Below are positions 26,498 to 34,253 of a stretch of DNA of 64,000 nt, piece after piece (position 1 is the stretch's first letter; every line of letters begins with the position of its first letter). The notes under the pieces were generated by a model. That model saw nothing but the letters and a program-made list of their open reading frames with translations, had not been told where the DNA came from and searched no databases. This stretch comes from Rhodopirellula baltica SH 1 (GTDB lineage Bacteria; Planctomycetota; Planctomycetia; Pirellulales; Pirellulaceae), in assembly GCF_000196115.1 (NCBI RefSeq), contig NC_005027.1, positions 1-64,000 of the forward strand, in the 5' to 3' direction. The translations under genes and the position numbers were made by a program.

Positions 26498-27682
26498 GTG
26501 TCGTACACCCGAATATTCATCTGCTCCGTTTTTGCGTTCCTCTCCGGAATTCCTTTGGCCGGAATGGCTCATGAAGGCCACGAGCACGGAGATTCCGACG
26601 CGTCAAAGGAATCCTCCGCGGAGTTTGATCCAACTGCACCGACCAACAAGTTTCAAGTGAACGGCAAAACGTATCGCTGGGAACATCGCCCTGAGTTGGG
26701 CAAGCAATCCAAAGCGATGATCGACGCGGCCAAAGGTGGCTTGCACAACAATGCCGATCGAGATTTGTTGACCGGAGAAATCGTGACGGCCGTTGCCAAG
26801 CACGGACTCGTGACGCTTGATCCCGAGTTGAAGGAATGGACACTCGTCGAAGGGCAGGATCCAGCGTTCGCTGCCGGCATGAACGCTCACGGGACTGATT
26901 GTTTTGTCTTGGATGGCGAATCGTACTGGGCGTTTGCTTCAACCAACACGCAAGAAGTATTCGTGACGAAACGCGGAGAAGTCCTTGCAAAACTGACTCA
27001 GCCCAAAGGCGATGAATTCGACAACCCGACCGTCAACGAATACTTCAAGTCAGGTGGAAGATTCACGCCATGCGATGTTGTCTTTTTGCCGGATGCGAAG
27101 CGATTGGTTGTCGTCATCGGATACGCACCGGGTGACTTTGCGTTGTCCGCAGAGTTGGTTGACGGCCAGTGGAAATGGAATGGTCCGGCATGGGGCGGCC
27201 GAGAAGGCAGTGGCGGCATGCTCAACACTGGGCACGGCGTTCAAGTTGCAACCGAAAACGGTAAAGAGATTGTTGAGATCGCATCGCGTTCTCACGGTCG
27301 GATTTTTGCCTTCACTCCAGGTGGAGCTCAGCTTCGCACACCGGGAGCAGGAAAGGAGTACTACATTCAGTTGCCAAAGGGTTCGAATCCTTGCAACATT
27401 TCAAGCATTGGCGACAGCATGTTCCTGCCGTTGTTGAACGCACTGCCGACGACAAATGGATCAGCGCCCGTGTTGGTGATGGACAATGGAAAGCCATCTG
27501 GTGCATTGGTGCCCGCGACCTATGAAACGCTGCAGTTGATGCAACACATGCATGGTTTCTGCCCGGTTGAAATCGATGGCAAACTGTACGGCGTTGTTCT
27601 TTCATGGCGACGTGCCAGCGAAAATTCGAATGGCCAACCCAACGATGGGCAAATTGCAGTTTTTGAAGCTGTCCAAGAGTAG
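26498..27682 (+). CDS. secreted beta-propeller-like protein with His-rich N-terminus
   Basis: Starting at GTG 26498 the protein is 394 residues. A signal peptide (YTRIFICSVFAFLSGIPLAG, then MA) is followed by the metal-binding-like HEGHEHG. The remainder has propeller-like blades (RWEHRPELGKQSKAM, TGEIVTAVAKHGLVTLDPE, WALFAST-like and GRFTPCDVVFLPDAK repeats) and two central Cys. The frame is open from 26435, but that start would hide the signal peptide. It is probably periplasmic or surface-exposed, and the His motif suggests a zinc or copper site. No enzymatic triad is seen. Ligand unknown. Confidence 0.7.
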   Translation: MSYTRIFICSVFAFLSGIPLAGMAHEGHEHGDSDASKESSAEFDPTAPTNKFQVNGKTYRWEHRPELGKQSKAMIDAAKGGLHNNADRDLLTGEIVTAVAKHGLVTLDPELKEWTLVEGQDPAFAAGMNAHGTDCFVLDGESYWAFASTNTQEVFVTKRGEVLAKLTQPKGDEFDNPTVNEYFKSGGRFTPCDVVFLPDAKRLVVVIGYAPGDFALSAELVDGQWKWNGPAWGGREGSGGMLNTGHGVQVATENGKEIVEIASRSHGRIFAFTPGGAQLRTPGAGKEYYIQLPKGSNPCNISSIGDSMFLPLLNALPTTNGSAPVLVMDNGKPSGALVPATYETLQLMQHMHGFCPVEIDGKLYGVVLSWRRASENSNGQPNDGQIAVFEAVQE

Positions 27683-27739
27683 ACCGAGTTGGCATGGGCT
27701 GTGTCCGTGCGATCCCCGCTGCATGAAGTGACCGATGTC

Positions 27740-28141
27740 ATGACAAACCTTCCTTTGGCATTGGTCTGGTTGCTGTTTTTATTGTTCGCCATTCCCCTCG
27801 CGGGAGTGGCGTGGAACGCTCGGCAGCAATCGCGTGCGGTCGCGCAGGTCGATCTCACGCCCAAGACGACCTATGAAGGTCCGGTCATCGACAACGGGGA
27901 CGGAACAAGGTCGCAAAAGATCACTGTTTCCGTCGTGACGTCGGTTTCGACATCGCAAACGGTGCAGTTCGGGCCATTTGCGGTCCAGGTTCATGCCCGA
28001 GAGTGGGCCGCCAACGCGGTGCTGATGAGCATCGTTTTGCTGGGGATCGGCTTGATTGGCCTGCTGCATTTCCCGGACGATTCACCGACGACCGAATGGC
28101 CAATGAGTTCAGAGACAATCAGCGCCCCTTTTGACGATTGA
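27740..28141 (+). CDS. small two-pass membrane protein
   Basis: From ATG 27740 (133 residues): an N-terminal membrane helix (LPLALVWLLFLLFAIPLAGV), an exposed loop of about 70 residues with SQKITVSVVTSVSTSQTVQ, and a second helix (NAVLMSIVLLGIGLIGLLHF) followed by an acidic tail. The ATG is 57 bp after the preceding stop. The frame is also open from 27689. No family recognised; it is likely the first of a small co-transcribed membrane cluster. Confidence 0.6.
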   Translation: MTNLPLALVWLLFLLFAIPLAGVAWNARQQSRAVAQVDLTPKTTYEGPVIDNGDGTRSQKITVSVVTSVSTSQTVQFGPFAVQVHAREWAANAVLMSIVLLGIGLIGLLHFPDDSPTTEWPMSSETISAPFDD

Positions 28142-28221
28142 TTCGGCCCCTGATGAAGACGGGGATCATCCGACGATCTTCGGTCGATGAGCTTGTTCGT
28201 TCTCTCACTTCGAGCGTTTAC

Positions 28222-28674
28222 ATGCAGAGAAGACATTTTCTTTCGTTCTCAGCGTTCGCTGCCGCCGCATCGGTCACGGGATGTGATTCGGGCGAGGTGA
28301 CAGAGCCCATCACGGCATCGGTGGAGCGTGTGGCAACGCAGGTCGAGGAAGCCGTCGATGAGACATCGACCGAAAACTTGGAACGTTACCGCGTTGCGTT
28401 GCGAGGCTACGAAATCGTGTCGGGGATGATTGGCCCGCGAGTGTTCTTCTTGCCATATCCTGGGATGCGGATTTTATCCGTGGTGATTGTGGCGACCACG
28501 GTCTCGGCGAAGTTGGCGGTCAAGTACATCGACACGGAGTTGATTCAACGACAGTTCGAAGAAGAGCTGACGGATCATGAACGCTCGCTGGTCGAGGCCG
28601 ATGGCCACGTCCGATTCGAAACCGAAAGCGGCGTCTCAGAGACGGTGATGCTGGGGCCAAGCGAGTACGCCTGA
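28222..28674 (+). CDS. Tat-like lipoprotein, unknown function
   Basis: The 150-residue protein from ATG 28222 begins QRRHFLSFSAFAAAASVTGC, a twin-arginine-like signal with lipobox VTGC, so it is probably a membrane-anchored lipoprotein. A TTG at 28138 overlaps the previous stop but would place 28 residues before the signal. The mature part is helical, with ERVATQVEEAVDE, then FFLPYPGMRILSVVIVATTV (a possible membrane-associated segment), and a C-terminal acidic helix. No known domain. It follows the two-pass membrane protein by 80 bp. Confidence 0.6.
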   Translation: MQRRHFLSFSAFAAAASVTGCDSGEVTEPITASVERVATQVEEAVDETSTENLERYRVALRGYEIVSGMIGPRVFFLPYPGMRILSVVIVATTVSAKLAVKYIDTELIQRQFEEELTDHERSLVEADGHVRFETESGVSETVMLGPSEYA

Positions 28675-28726
28675 GTTCCATTCATCGGCCACCTGAAATC
28701 CACTGAGCCCATCGTCGGAGCCAATT

Positions 28727-29023
28727 TTGAAAGCCCCACGCCCCACCATCACTCTCGGGTTCAATGTTCTGCTGATTTTGTACTCGGCGGGGACCGGGTT
28801 CATCACGTTCGCTTTTTCGGACAAAGCCCAGAACGTACCCATCCAAGGCTTGGTGCTTACATCGTTGATCGATTTTGTTCGCTACCTGATCATGATGTTC
28901 ATTTCCGCATGGTTCATTCGCGAATTCTGGAATCGATTGGTCGCAGATTTGTTCTCGATCCGCTTCCTCGCCTATCGTGAGGCCATCACGATTGTCGTCC
29001 TCTTGGGTTTGTTCGGCTTGTGA
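28727..29023 (+). CDS. small three-pass membrane protein
   Basis: A 98-residue frame from TTG 28727; a GGAG at 28717-28720 six bases upstream supports this unusual start. It has three hydrophobic segments (ITLGFNVLLILYSAGTGFIT, GLVLTSLIDFVRYLIMMFIS, AITIVVLLGLFGL). No domain match. It lies 52 bp downstream of the Tat-like lipoprotein on the same strand, so co-transcription is plausible. Confidence 0.6.
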   Translation: MKAPRPTITLGFNVLLILYSAGTGFITFAFSDKAQNVPIQGLVLTSLIDFVRYLIMMFISAWFIREFWNRLVADLFSIRFLAYREAITIVVLLGLFGL

Positions 29024-29094
29024 ACAAGCGACGATTGATTCACAACGGGCAAATTGACTCGATCATGTTTGACTCGGCCAAGCAGGGGCAATAA

Positions 29095-29106
29095 GATCAC
29101 GTGATC
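29095..29106. promoter_or_regulatory. 12-bp perfect palindrome
   Basis: GATCACGTGATC is a perfect inverted repeat 79 bp upstream of the next membrane-protein gene. It may be an operator for a dimeric regulator. Chance cannot be excluded for a 12-mer. Confidence 0.2.
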
Positions 29107-29185
29107 GCTTCCCTTTCGTGACCAATGGTCGACGGAGTGCATTCGGCGAACTTTCCAGTCCATTTGTTTGTTGGAGAATTCAGCC

Positions 29186-29692
29186 ATGCACCTTTCCGTT
29201 GGTATCTTCGAACTCGTCTTGCCCGTCGTTCTTGGGCTTGTCTCACTGCTTCTGCGGTGGCGTCACAGCAAGTATCAGCAAACGGCGGTGATTGCCTTTG
29301 CCTGTTCCTGCGGCGCGACCTTGCTATCGCCCGCGGACCTTGCGTCCACGTTGATCTTCACCATCGCATTCTTTTTGTGTTTCCAACTTGGTACACGTTC
29401 CAAGAGGCCGGTGAAGACAAACGAGATGAAGGAGACGGATGTCGACCATTCGCGATCGAGCTGGATCAATCCGTTTCGATTCGGAGTCGTTCTGGTTGTT
29501 TTCGGATCCGCGGCGTTCGCGTTTGGGCAAATTCAGCTTTGGCAGCCGCCGTCAGGACCGCTGAGTCATCAAGTATTCCGAGCATGGGCGGCCAACTGGA
29601 TCGGAACCATTCTGCTTGTTCTGTCAGCAGCGTTTTGGGGCTACCATTTCGCGAGCAGGCAAATACTGAATCAAAACGATGCTTCCGTTTGA
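29186..29692 (+). CDS. multi-pass membrane protein
   Basis: From ATG 29186 (168 residues), with GGAG about ten bases upstream, it has four to five hydrophobic segments: VGIFELVLPVVLGLVSLLL, QTAVIAFACSCGATLL, LASTLIFTIAFFLCFQL, GVVLVVFGSAAFAFGQI and GTILLVLSAAFWGYHFA. A charged loop (RSKRPVKTNEMKETDVDHSR) lies in the middle. No family recognised. An in-frame TTG at 29168 would add six residues. Confidence 0.65.
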   Translation: MHLSVGIFELVLPVVLGLVSLLLRWRHSKYQQTAVIAFACSCGATLLSPADLASTLIFTIAFFLCFQLGTRSKRPVKTNEMKETDVDHSRSSWINPFRFGVVLVVFGSAAFAFGQIQLWQPPSGPLSHQVFRAWAANWIGTILLVLSAAFWGYHFASRQILNQNDASV

Positions 29693-29766
29693 TCGAGAGA
29701 GAAGCAACGCGAATGTTTGGCGAGTGGGCGGGTTGAAGTTGCAGCAAGTTTCGAAAGAGGTGCCTC

Positions 29767-30276
29767 ATGCGTTTCACATTGACGCAAATTTTGACCACCG
29801 TCCTCGTTGTTGCTTTGGGACTTGCGCTCGTCGGTAGCCAGTTCCGGCATCAGCGACGGATTGCTGCGCTGGAACATGCTCTCTATCAAACCCGCAAGGA
29901 CATTGCGATTGCCGAGTACGGTTCTGCGAGTTGTCAGCTGCTGGAATTTCACCCACATTTTTATGACGATCCATCGAGCTTGCGTTTCTTGAATCACGAA
30001 ATTGCTCGTTCGATTTTGATGCACTGGGAACGCGAAGCGGCAATCGATGCGGCCGTTGACACTCCTGGTCATAGCAAGGCATTTGCAAAACGGGCCTTGG
30101 GGCTATTGGAGTGCACAACACCAGACGATTTTGTTCGAGAGTTGCGTTCGAGGTTTTCAATCTATCCCGATGATGAATTGGTGTCATGGTTCTCGCGCAG
30201 TCCACCAGGTGACCTGCTCAACTTCAAGGCGTTCTTGCGGGCGGCACTTGAACTGAATGAACCTGCCGGTGGATAG
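29767..30276 (+). CDS. single-pass membrane-anchored protein
   Basis: ATG 29767 is preceded by GAGG. The 169-residue protein starts RFTLTQILTTVLVVALGLAL, a planctomycete-type N-terminal anchor, then a basic, heptad-like segment (RHQRRIAALEHALYQTRKD) and a helical C-terminal domain (REAAIDAAVDTPGHSKAFAK, SWFSRSPPGDLLNFKAFL). No catalytic motif. It lies 74 bp after the membrane protein gene on the same strand. Role unknown. Confidence 0.65.
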   Translation: MRFTLTQILTTVLVVALGLALVGSQFRHQRRIAALEHALYQTRKDIAIAEYGSASCQLLEFHPHFYDDPSSLRFLNHEIARSILMHWEREAAIDAAVDTPGHSKAFAKRALGLLECTTPDDFVRELRSRFSIYPDDELVSWFSRSPPGDLLNFKAFLRAALELNEPAGG

Positions 30277-30327
30277 GCTTGTCCGTCTACCAACTGACGC
30301 TACTCGGACAGGAATGGTGGCATCGGT

Positions 30328-30362
30328 TTCCAGCCTGTGTTCTGCGCAATCGCAGGCTGGAA
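30328..30362. repeat. intergenic hairpin (TTCCAGCCTG stem)
   Basis: A perfect 10-bp stem TTCCAGCCTG / CAGGCTGGAA with a 15-nt loop, in the gap between two genes. A matching half-site AGGCTGGAAGCC occurs at about 56831, suggesting a dispersed family. No T-run follows, so it is not a clear terminator. Confidence 0.7.
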
Positions 30363-30407
30363 GCCTATCAGCTTGTTGATTTAGTCGTATACCGAGTGAC
30401 AACGATT

Positions 30408-30467
30408 AGCCGATGGGCGTTAGCCCCGGTTGGCGTCTGACTAACCGCCGCTAACGCGGTTCGGCTC
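30408..30467. repeat. palindromic intergenic element, copy 1 (GGCGTTAGCC type)
   Basis: AGCCGATGGGCGTTAGCC... on one side pairs imperfectly with ...GCTAACGCGGTTCGGCT on the other, giving a hairpin. Its core GGCGTTAGCCNCGGTT recurs at 34.1 kb and 40.2 kb in this window. Confidence 0.75.
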
Positions 30468-30553
30468 ATTAAATCAACAGGCCGCTATGCGATTTGTTTT
30501 CCAATCATTCCTGCCGACGTGATTACATTCCAAGACTGTTTAACGAAATCGAC

Positions 30554-31135
30554 ATGAGTTCATCTCCTAATCCAGACGACTACCTCGGGCATTGCGAGGA
30601 CATTGATGCTGGTCATCCGGACATCGTTGAATGTGCACGCAAGTTGACGGGGGCATCAATCAAGGAAACCGCGAAAAACTGTTTTGAGTTTGTGCGTGAC
30701 TCGATCCAGCACACCGGAGATGAACAGCGGAACCCGGTGACATGTCGAGCGTCGGATGTGCTGCGGCATGGGATCGGATACTGCTACGCCAAGAGTCATC
30801 TGCTTTGTGCGTTGTTACGAGCCAACCAAATCCCTGCCGGAATGTGTTACCAGCGATTGTCGATCGACGGCGATGGCGCACCGTTTTGCTTGCATGGATT
30901 GAACGCGGTTCATCTGCCAGGGCATGGCTGGTTTCGGGTTGACGCTCGTGGGAACAAACCCGGTGTGAACGCCCAGTTTGATCCGCCCCATGAACAGCTT
31001 GCGTTTGGAACGGATTTGGAAGGCGAACGTGATCTCCCGGAGATTTGGCCAACGCCACATCCGGACGTGGTCGAACGGCTGAGACGGCACGACGATTGGC
31101 TTGAGCTGTCCAACGATTTGCCCGATGTCGGTTGA
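30554..31135 (+). CDS. transglutaminase-like protein
   Basis: From ATG 30554 (193 residues) the protein has the papain-like transglutaminase core: RHGIGYCYAKSHLLCALLR carries the nucleophilic Cys (about 77), LHGLNAV the His (about 114) and GWFRVDARGN the Asp (about 130). The family context (GYC-AKS and LLRANQIPAG) matches bacterial proteins that cleave or cross-link amide bonds. The frame is open from 30494, but the later ATG is better placed after the intergenic hairpins. No signal peptide, so probably cytoplasmic. Substrate unknown. Confidence 0.8.
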   Translation: MSSSPNPDDYLGHCEDIDAGHPDIVECARKLTGASIKETAKNCFEFVRDSIQHTGDEQRNPVTCRASDVLRHGIGYCYAKSHLLCALLRANQIPAGMCYQRLSIDGDGAPFCLHGLNAVHLPGHGWFRVDARGNKPGVNAQFDPPHEQLAFGTDLEGERDLPEIWPTPHPDVVERLRRHDDWLELSNDLPDVG

Positions 31136-31506
31136 AGGCAACCGGCCTCCGCTAAACGGTATAATGGAAGCACCGTCGCGGCGTGTTCGATTGTGTCGCG
31201 ACGGTTGCTCGGTGCTTGTCTTCATGCCTTCTTGAAGGTGCCCGCCAAGTGATGATGAAACCGAAGAGGGGCTGAGCCCTCCTGCGCCAGCTAAGTAGCG
31301 ACGAGATTGCGGCACTGTCCTCTTCCAGTGTTTGGAATCAACTCGTTGAGTTTCGGTCGATTGATTTGGTGATCGCTGGAGATACCCTGAAAAGCCACGC
31401 CGCTTTTTCGGCGGTATGCCACACCGAAGTGAGCTGTCTTGAAACAGACGACCGAACGCAAATTGCCAATCACCGTCGTCCCATATTGCCTTGAGAGAAT
31501 GACATC
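31136..31506. other. intergenic region with terminator-like hairpin
   Basis: About 370 bp. It contains a GGTATAATGG (31158-31167) that looks like a -10 element and a hairpin with perfect CCGTCGCG/CGCGACGG arms (31173-31180 and 31197-31204), extended by weaker AGCACC/GGTGCT pairing, downstream of the transglutaminase gene. Short minus-strand frames show no recognisable protein. Confidence 0.4.
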
Positions 31507-32739
31507 ATGAAGTGTTTGTTGAATCGGATGACTCGAGCTGCCGTTGCGGCGTTCTGTGTGTGCCTTGGGGTCAATTCAGTCCTCGCGTTGGACGACGCGC
31601 CGAAGGACAAGGAAACTGAAAAGGCTGCTGAACCGATCAAGGTGCAAGGGACCTTCGAGGCAACTCAAAGTTGGGAGTTGATTCACGGGTTGGATCAGTT
31701 TGGTGAACTCGAGATCAAAAAGATCTTGCCTCACGGAACCGAAATCAAAGAAGGCCAGACGGTCATTTGGTTTGACACGGAATCCATCGACAAAAAACTT
31801 TCGGACGCCGAGAACGATATTCGCTTGGCGAGGATTGACGCGGCTGATGAACAGTTCGCGTTTGACCAATTCGTTGCTTCTCAAGAGCTCGATCGCCAAG
31901 ATGCGGAGCGTGCACGTCAGTCCGCCAAGCAGACTTACGACAACTATCTGCAAGTTGATCGGGATCGGAAAATCAAGAGTGCTGAGTTTGACCTCGAAAT
32001 GTCCAAAGCCTCGTTGGAGAACGCCGCGGAGGAATTGAAGCAACTTCAACAAATGTACGACGCTGATGATTTGACGGAAGAGTCCGAAGAGATCGTGCTC
32101 AAGCGTGCCAAGCGAGCGGTTGAGTCCGCTCAGTTTCGATTGGAAAGCACGGAGATCCGATCCAAACGAACCTTGGAGCAATCCATTCCTGCCGAGGATG
32201 CTCAAACGGAAGCGACGTGGGAACGAGCTCAAATGACATACGAGAAAACCATTCGGAACCTCGACAGTGCCAAAAAGAAACGCGACCTTGAACGCCGGAA
32301 GGCGGCCAAAGCATTGGCCGAAAAAGAATCTGATTTCGAAGAGCTTCGCCAACAGCGAAAGGCGATTGTCATCAAATCGCCCGGCAACGGCATCCTGCTT
32401 TACGGAGAACTCAATCGTGGTGCTCTCAACGCCAAACCAAGTCCCATCGAGGCGGGGTCGAAAGTTTCGACTAAACAGGTCATCGCTACCGTCGTCCAGC
32501 CAAAAAAGATGCGAGTTTGTTTGACTTTGAGCGAGGCAGATTTGGTTGGTATCAAGACCGGCGACTCATGCGTGATCAAACCAGCGATCGACCCCAAAGC
32601 TGAAGTGAAAGGCGTCATTGATTCGGTTGCGACCGTGCCATTTATGGGAACCAAGTTTGATGCCACCGTGAAGGTCGTTGGGCAATTGCCCGAAGCGGTG
32701 AAGCCCACCATGACGGCGTCCATTGAGTTGACGAAGTGA
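31507..32739 (+). CDS. secreted HlyD-like (membrane-fusion) protein
   Basis: 410 residues from ATG 31507. A signal peptide (MTRAAVAAFCVCLGVNSVLA) is followed by a beta-rich N-terminal part (QGTFEATQSWELIHG and ILPHGTEIKEGQTVIWFD, a lipoyl-like hairpin). A long coiled coil (about 90-285, with SAKQTYDNYLQVDRDRK and RAKRAVESAQFRLEST) leads to a C-terminal barrel (IVIKSPGNGILLYGELNRGA, LTLSEADLVGIKTGDS). This is the layout of HlyD/RND adaptor proteins, which bridge inner and outer membrane in export or efflux. No ABC or RND pump is adjacent. It is 25 bp before the toroid protein gene, likely one transcript. Confidence 0.8.
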   Translation: MKCLLNRMTRAAVAAFCVCLGVNSVLALDDAPKDKETEKAAEPIKVQGTFEATQSWELIHGLDQFGELEIKKILPHGTEIKEGQTVIWFDTESIDKKLSDAENDIRLARIDAADEQFAFDQFVASQELDRQDAERARQSAKQTYDNYLQVDRDRKIKSAEFDLEMSKASLENAAEELKQLQQMYDADDLTEESEEIVLKRAKRAVESAQFRLESTEIRSKRTLEQSIPAEDAQTEATWERAQMTYEKTIRNLDSAKKKRDLERRKAAKALAEKESDFEELRQQRKAIVIKSPGNGILLYGELNRGALNAKPSPIEAGSKVSTKQVIATVVQPKKMRVCLTLSEADLVGIKTGDSCVIKPAIDPKAEVKGVIDSVATVPFMGTKFDATVKVVGQLPEAVKPTMTASIELTK

Positions 32740-32764
32740 TCGTAGTCATCCTCGGGAAAATGCA

Positions 32765-34051
32765 ATGAATATTAAGCAAGCCGATCACCCATTCGGGACG
32801 ACTTTGAGCACTCCGATTGTCCGAAGTTTCTCCGCTTGCTGCGTGTGGATGATGGCTATTTGTCCGCTGATACTGAGCGGAGCATCCTATGCGGAAGAGC
32901 TCACGGCGGTGGAGCACTTCGATGTGACTCGCACCCCGGTGCCACCCGAGATTGACGCGCCCACCGAATCGGAGATCCGCGACGCGATCGTGCGTGGGGT
33001 CCAGTTCATGCTCGATGATCAGAACTCGAACGGTTCTTGGGGTTCACCAACGCGGACCAAAGGGTTGAACATCTACGCTCCGGTTCCTGGAGCACACCAT
33101 GCGTTTCGCGCCGCGACCACGTCGCTAGGAATCGCTGGATTGATTGACACTCTAGAGCACCTACCAGCGGATGCGTCCGAACAAGGATTGCGAACTCAAG
33201 TCCGCGAATCGGTCGAACGAGCGGAAACGTGGTTGTTCCGCGAATTACCGAAACTGCGACGCGCCGATGGCTCGGCCATGTACAACGTTTGGGGGCACGG
33301 TTACTCGATCCAGGCCCTGGTGCGATTGCATGACTGGCACAAGGACGACGCGGATCGCCAAGCCAGCATCGTCAGCCTGATCCAGGATCAATTCGAAATG
33401 CTGCAGCGTTACGAATCGGTCGACGGTGGCTGGGGCTACTACGATTTTCGCTACCAAGCTGACCAGCCAACATCATCGTCGACCAGCTTTGTCAACGGAG
33501 CGGTGTTGGTGGCACTGAAGGAAGCCGACTCACTCGGTGTCACCCCACCAAAACGGATGGTGGATCGGGCGGTGGCCGCGCTGGGGCGACAACAGAAACC
33601 GGACTTCAGCTATTTGTATAGCGAAAACCTGCAATACCAACCGATGCGCGAGATCAATCGCCCGGGTGGGAGTCTGGGCCGGTCCCAGTGTTGCAATGTG
33701 GCGATGCGAGTCTGGGGTGATTCTAAAATCACCGATGATGTCGTGAAGGTCTGGCTTTGTCGACTCTATCTGCGCAACGGCTGGCTCGACATTGGACGCA
33801 AGCGACCGGTGCCTCACGAAGCCTGGATGCAGGTGGCTGGGTACTTCTACTTCTTTGGCCACTACTACGCCGCAGTGGGAATGGATTTGTTGCCCGAAGA
33901 AGAACGTGCTCCGTACCAATCGATGCTGGCCAAGCTGATGCTGGATCGCCAAGAGACGGATGGTTCATGGTGGGACTACCCGCTGTACGATTACCATCAA
34001 CCTTACGGCACCGGATTTGTTCTGATGACATTGGATGCTTGTATGCCGTGA
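32765..34051 (+). CDS. secreted alpha-alpha toroid (terpene-cyclase/prenyltransferase-like) protein
   Basis: 428 residues from ATG 32765 with an N-terminal signal (VRSFSACCVWMMAICPLILSG). The mature protein contains repeated helix-turn-helix segments with QDxxGSWG-like motifs: QNSNGSWGSPTR, VDGGWGYYDF and RQETDGSWWDYPLYDYHQPY. This is the signature of squalene-hopene cyclase and protein prenyltransferase beta-subunit folds. The catalytic DxDD of cyclases is not seen, so it is probably a binding or scaffold relative outside the cytoplasm. Its start lies 25 bp after the HlyD-like gene; the pair probably acts together at the envelope. Function inferred from fold only. Confidence 0.75.
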   Translation: MNIKQADHPFGTTLSTPIVRSFSACCVWMMAICPLILSGASYAEELTAVEHFDVTRTPVPPEIDAPTESEIRDAIVRGVQFMLDDQNSNGSWGSPTRTKGLNIYAPVPGAHHAFRAATTSLGIAGLIDTLEHLPADASEQGLRTQVRESVERAETWLFRELPKLRRADGSAMYNVWGHGYSIQALVRLHDWHKDDADRQASIVSLIQDQFEMLQRYESVDGGWGYYDFRYQADQPTSSSTSFVNGAVLVALKEADSLGVTPPKRMVDRAVAALGRQQKPDFSYLYSENLQYQPMREINRPGGSLGRSQCCNVAMRVWGDSKITDDVVKVWLCRLYLRNGWLDIGRKRPVPHEAWMQVAGYFYFFGHYYAAVGMDLLPEEERAPYQSMLAKLMLDRQETDGSWWDYPLYDYHQPYGTGFVLMTLDACMP

Positions 34052-34087
34052 ACGCGAAAACGCTGAAGCGTTCGACCGGTTGAGTGC

Positions 34088-34126
34088 GGGAACCGTGGCT
34101 AACGCCAAGCGGCTCAGATACCCGAC
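34088..34126 (-). repeat. palindromic intergenic element, copy 2 (half unit)
   Basis: On the minus strand GTCGGGTATCTGAGCCGCTT... matches the left half of the copy at 40.15 kb over about 39 bp with few differences, including the core GGCGTTAGCCACGGTT. Only half a palindrome is present here, in the gap after the toroid protein gene. Confidence 0.7.
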
Positions 34127-34253
34127 GACCCTTGAGTACCAGTTGGATCTGAAAGGCTGGAGCGGCCGTCGGCATTCTCGCGCATCAGGCTGTGATAAGA
34201 TGGTCGGCCCGTTCTGACACGGGCCTGCCTGAACCTCCACCGCGAATGCCGCC

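Noticed and set aside
31291-31473. A 60-codon minus-strand frame between the transglutaminase and HlyD-like genes
   Set aside because: No motif, no ribosome site and no homologue that I recognise; left as intergenic.
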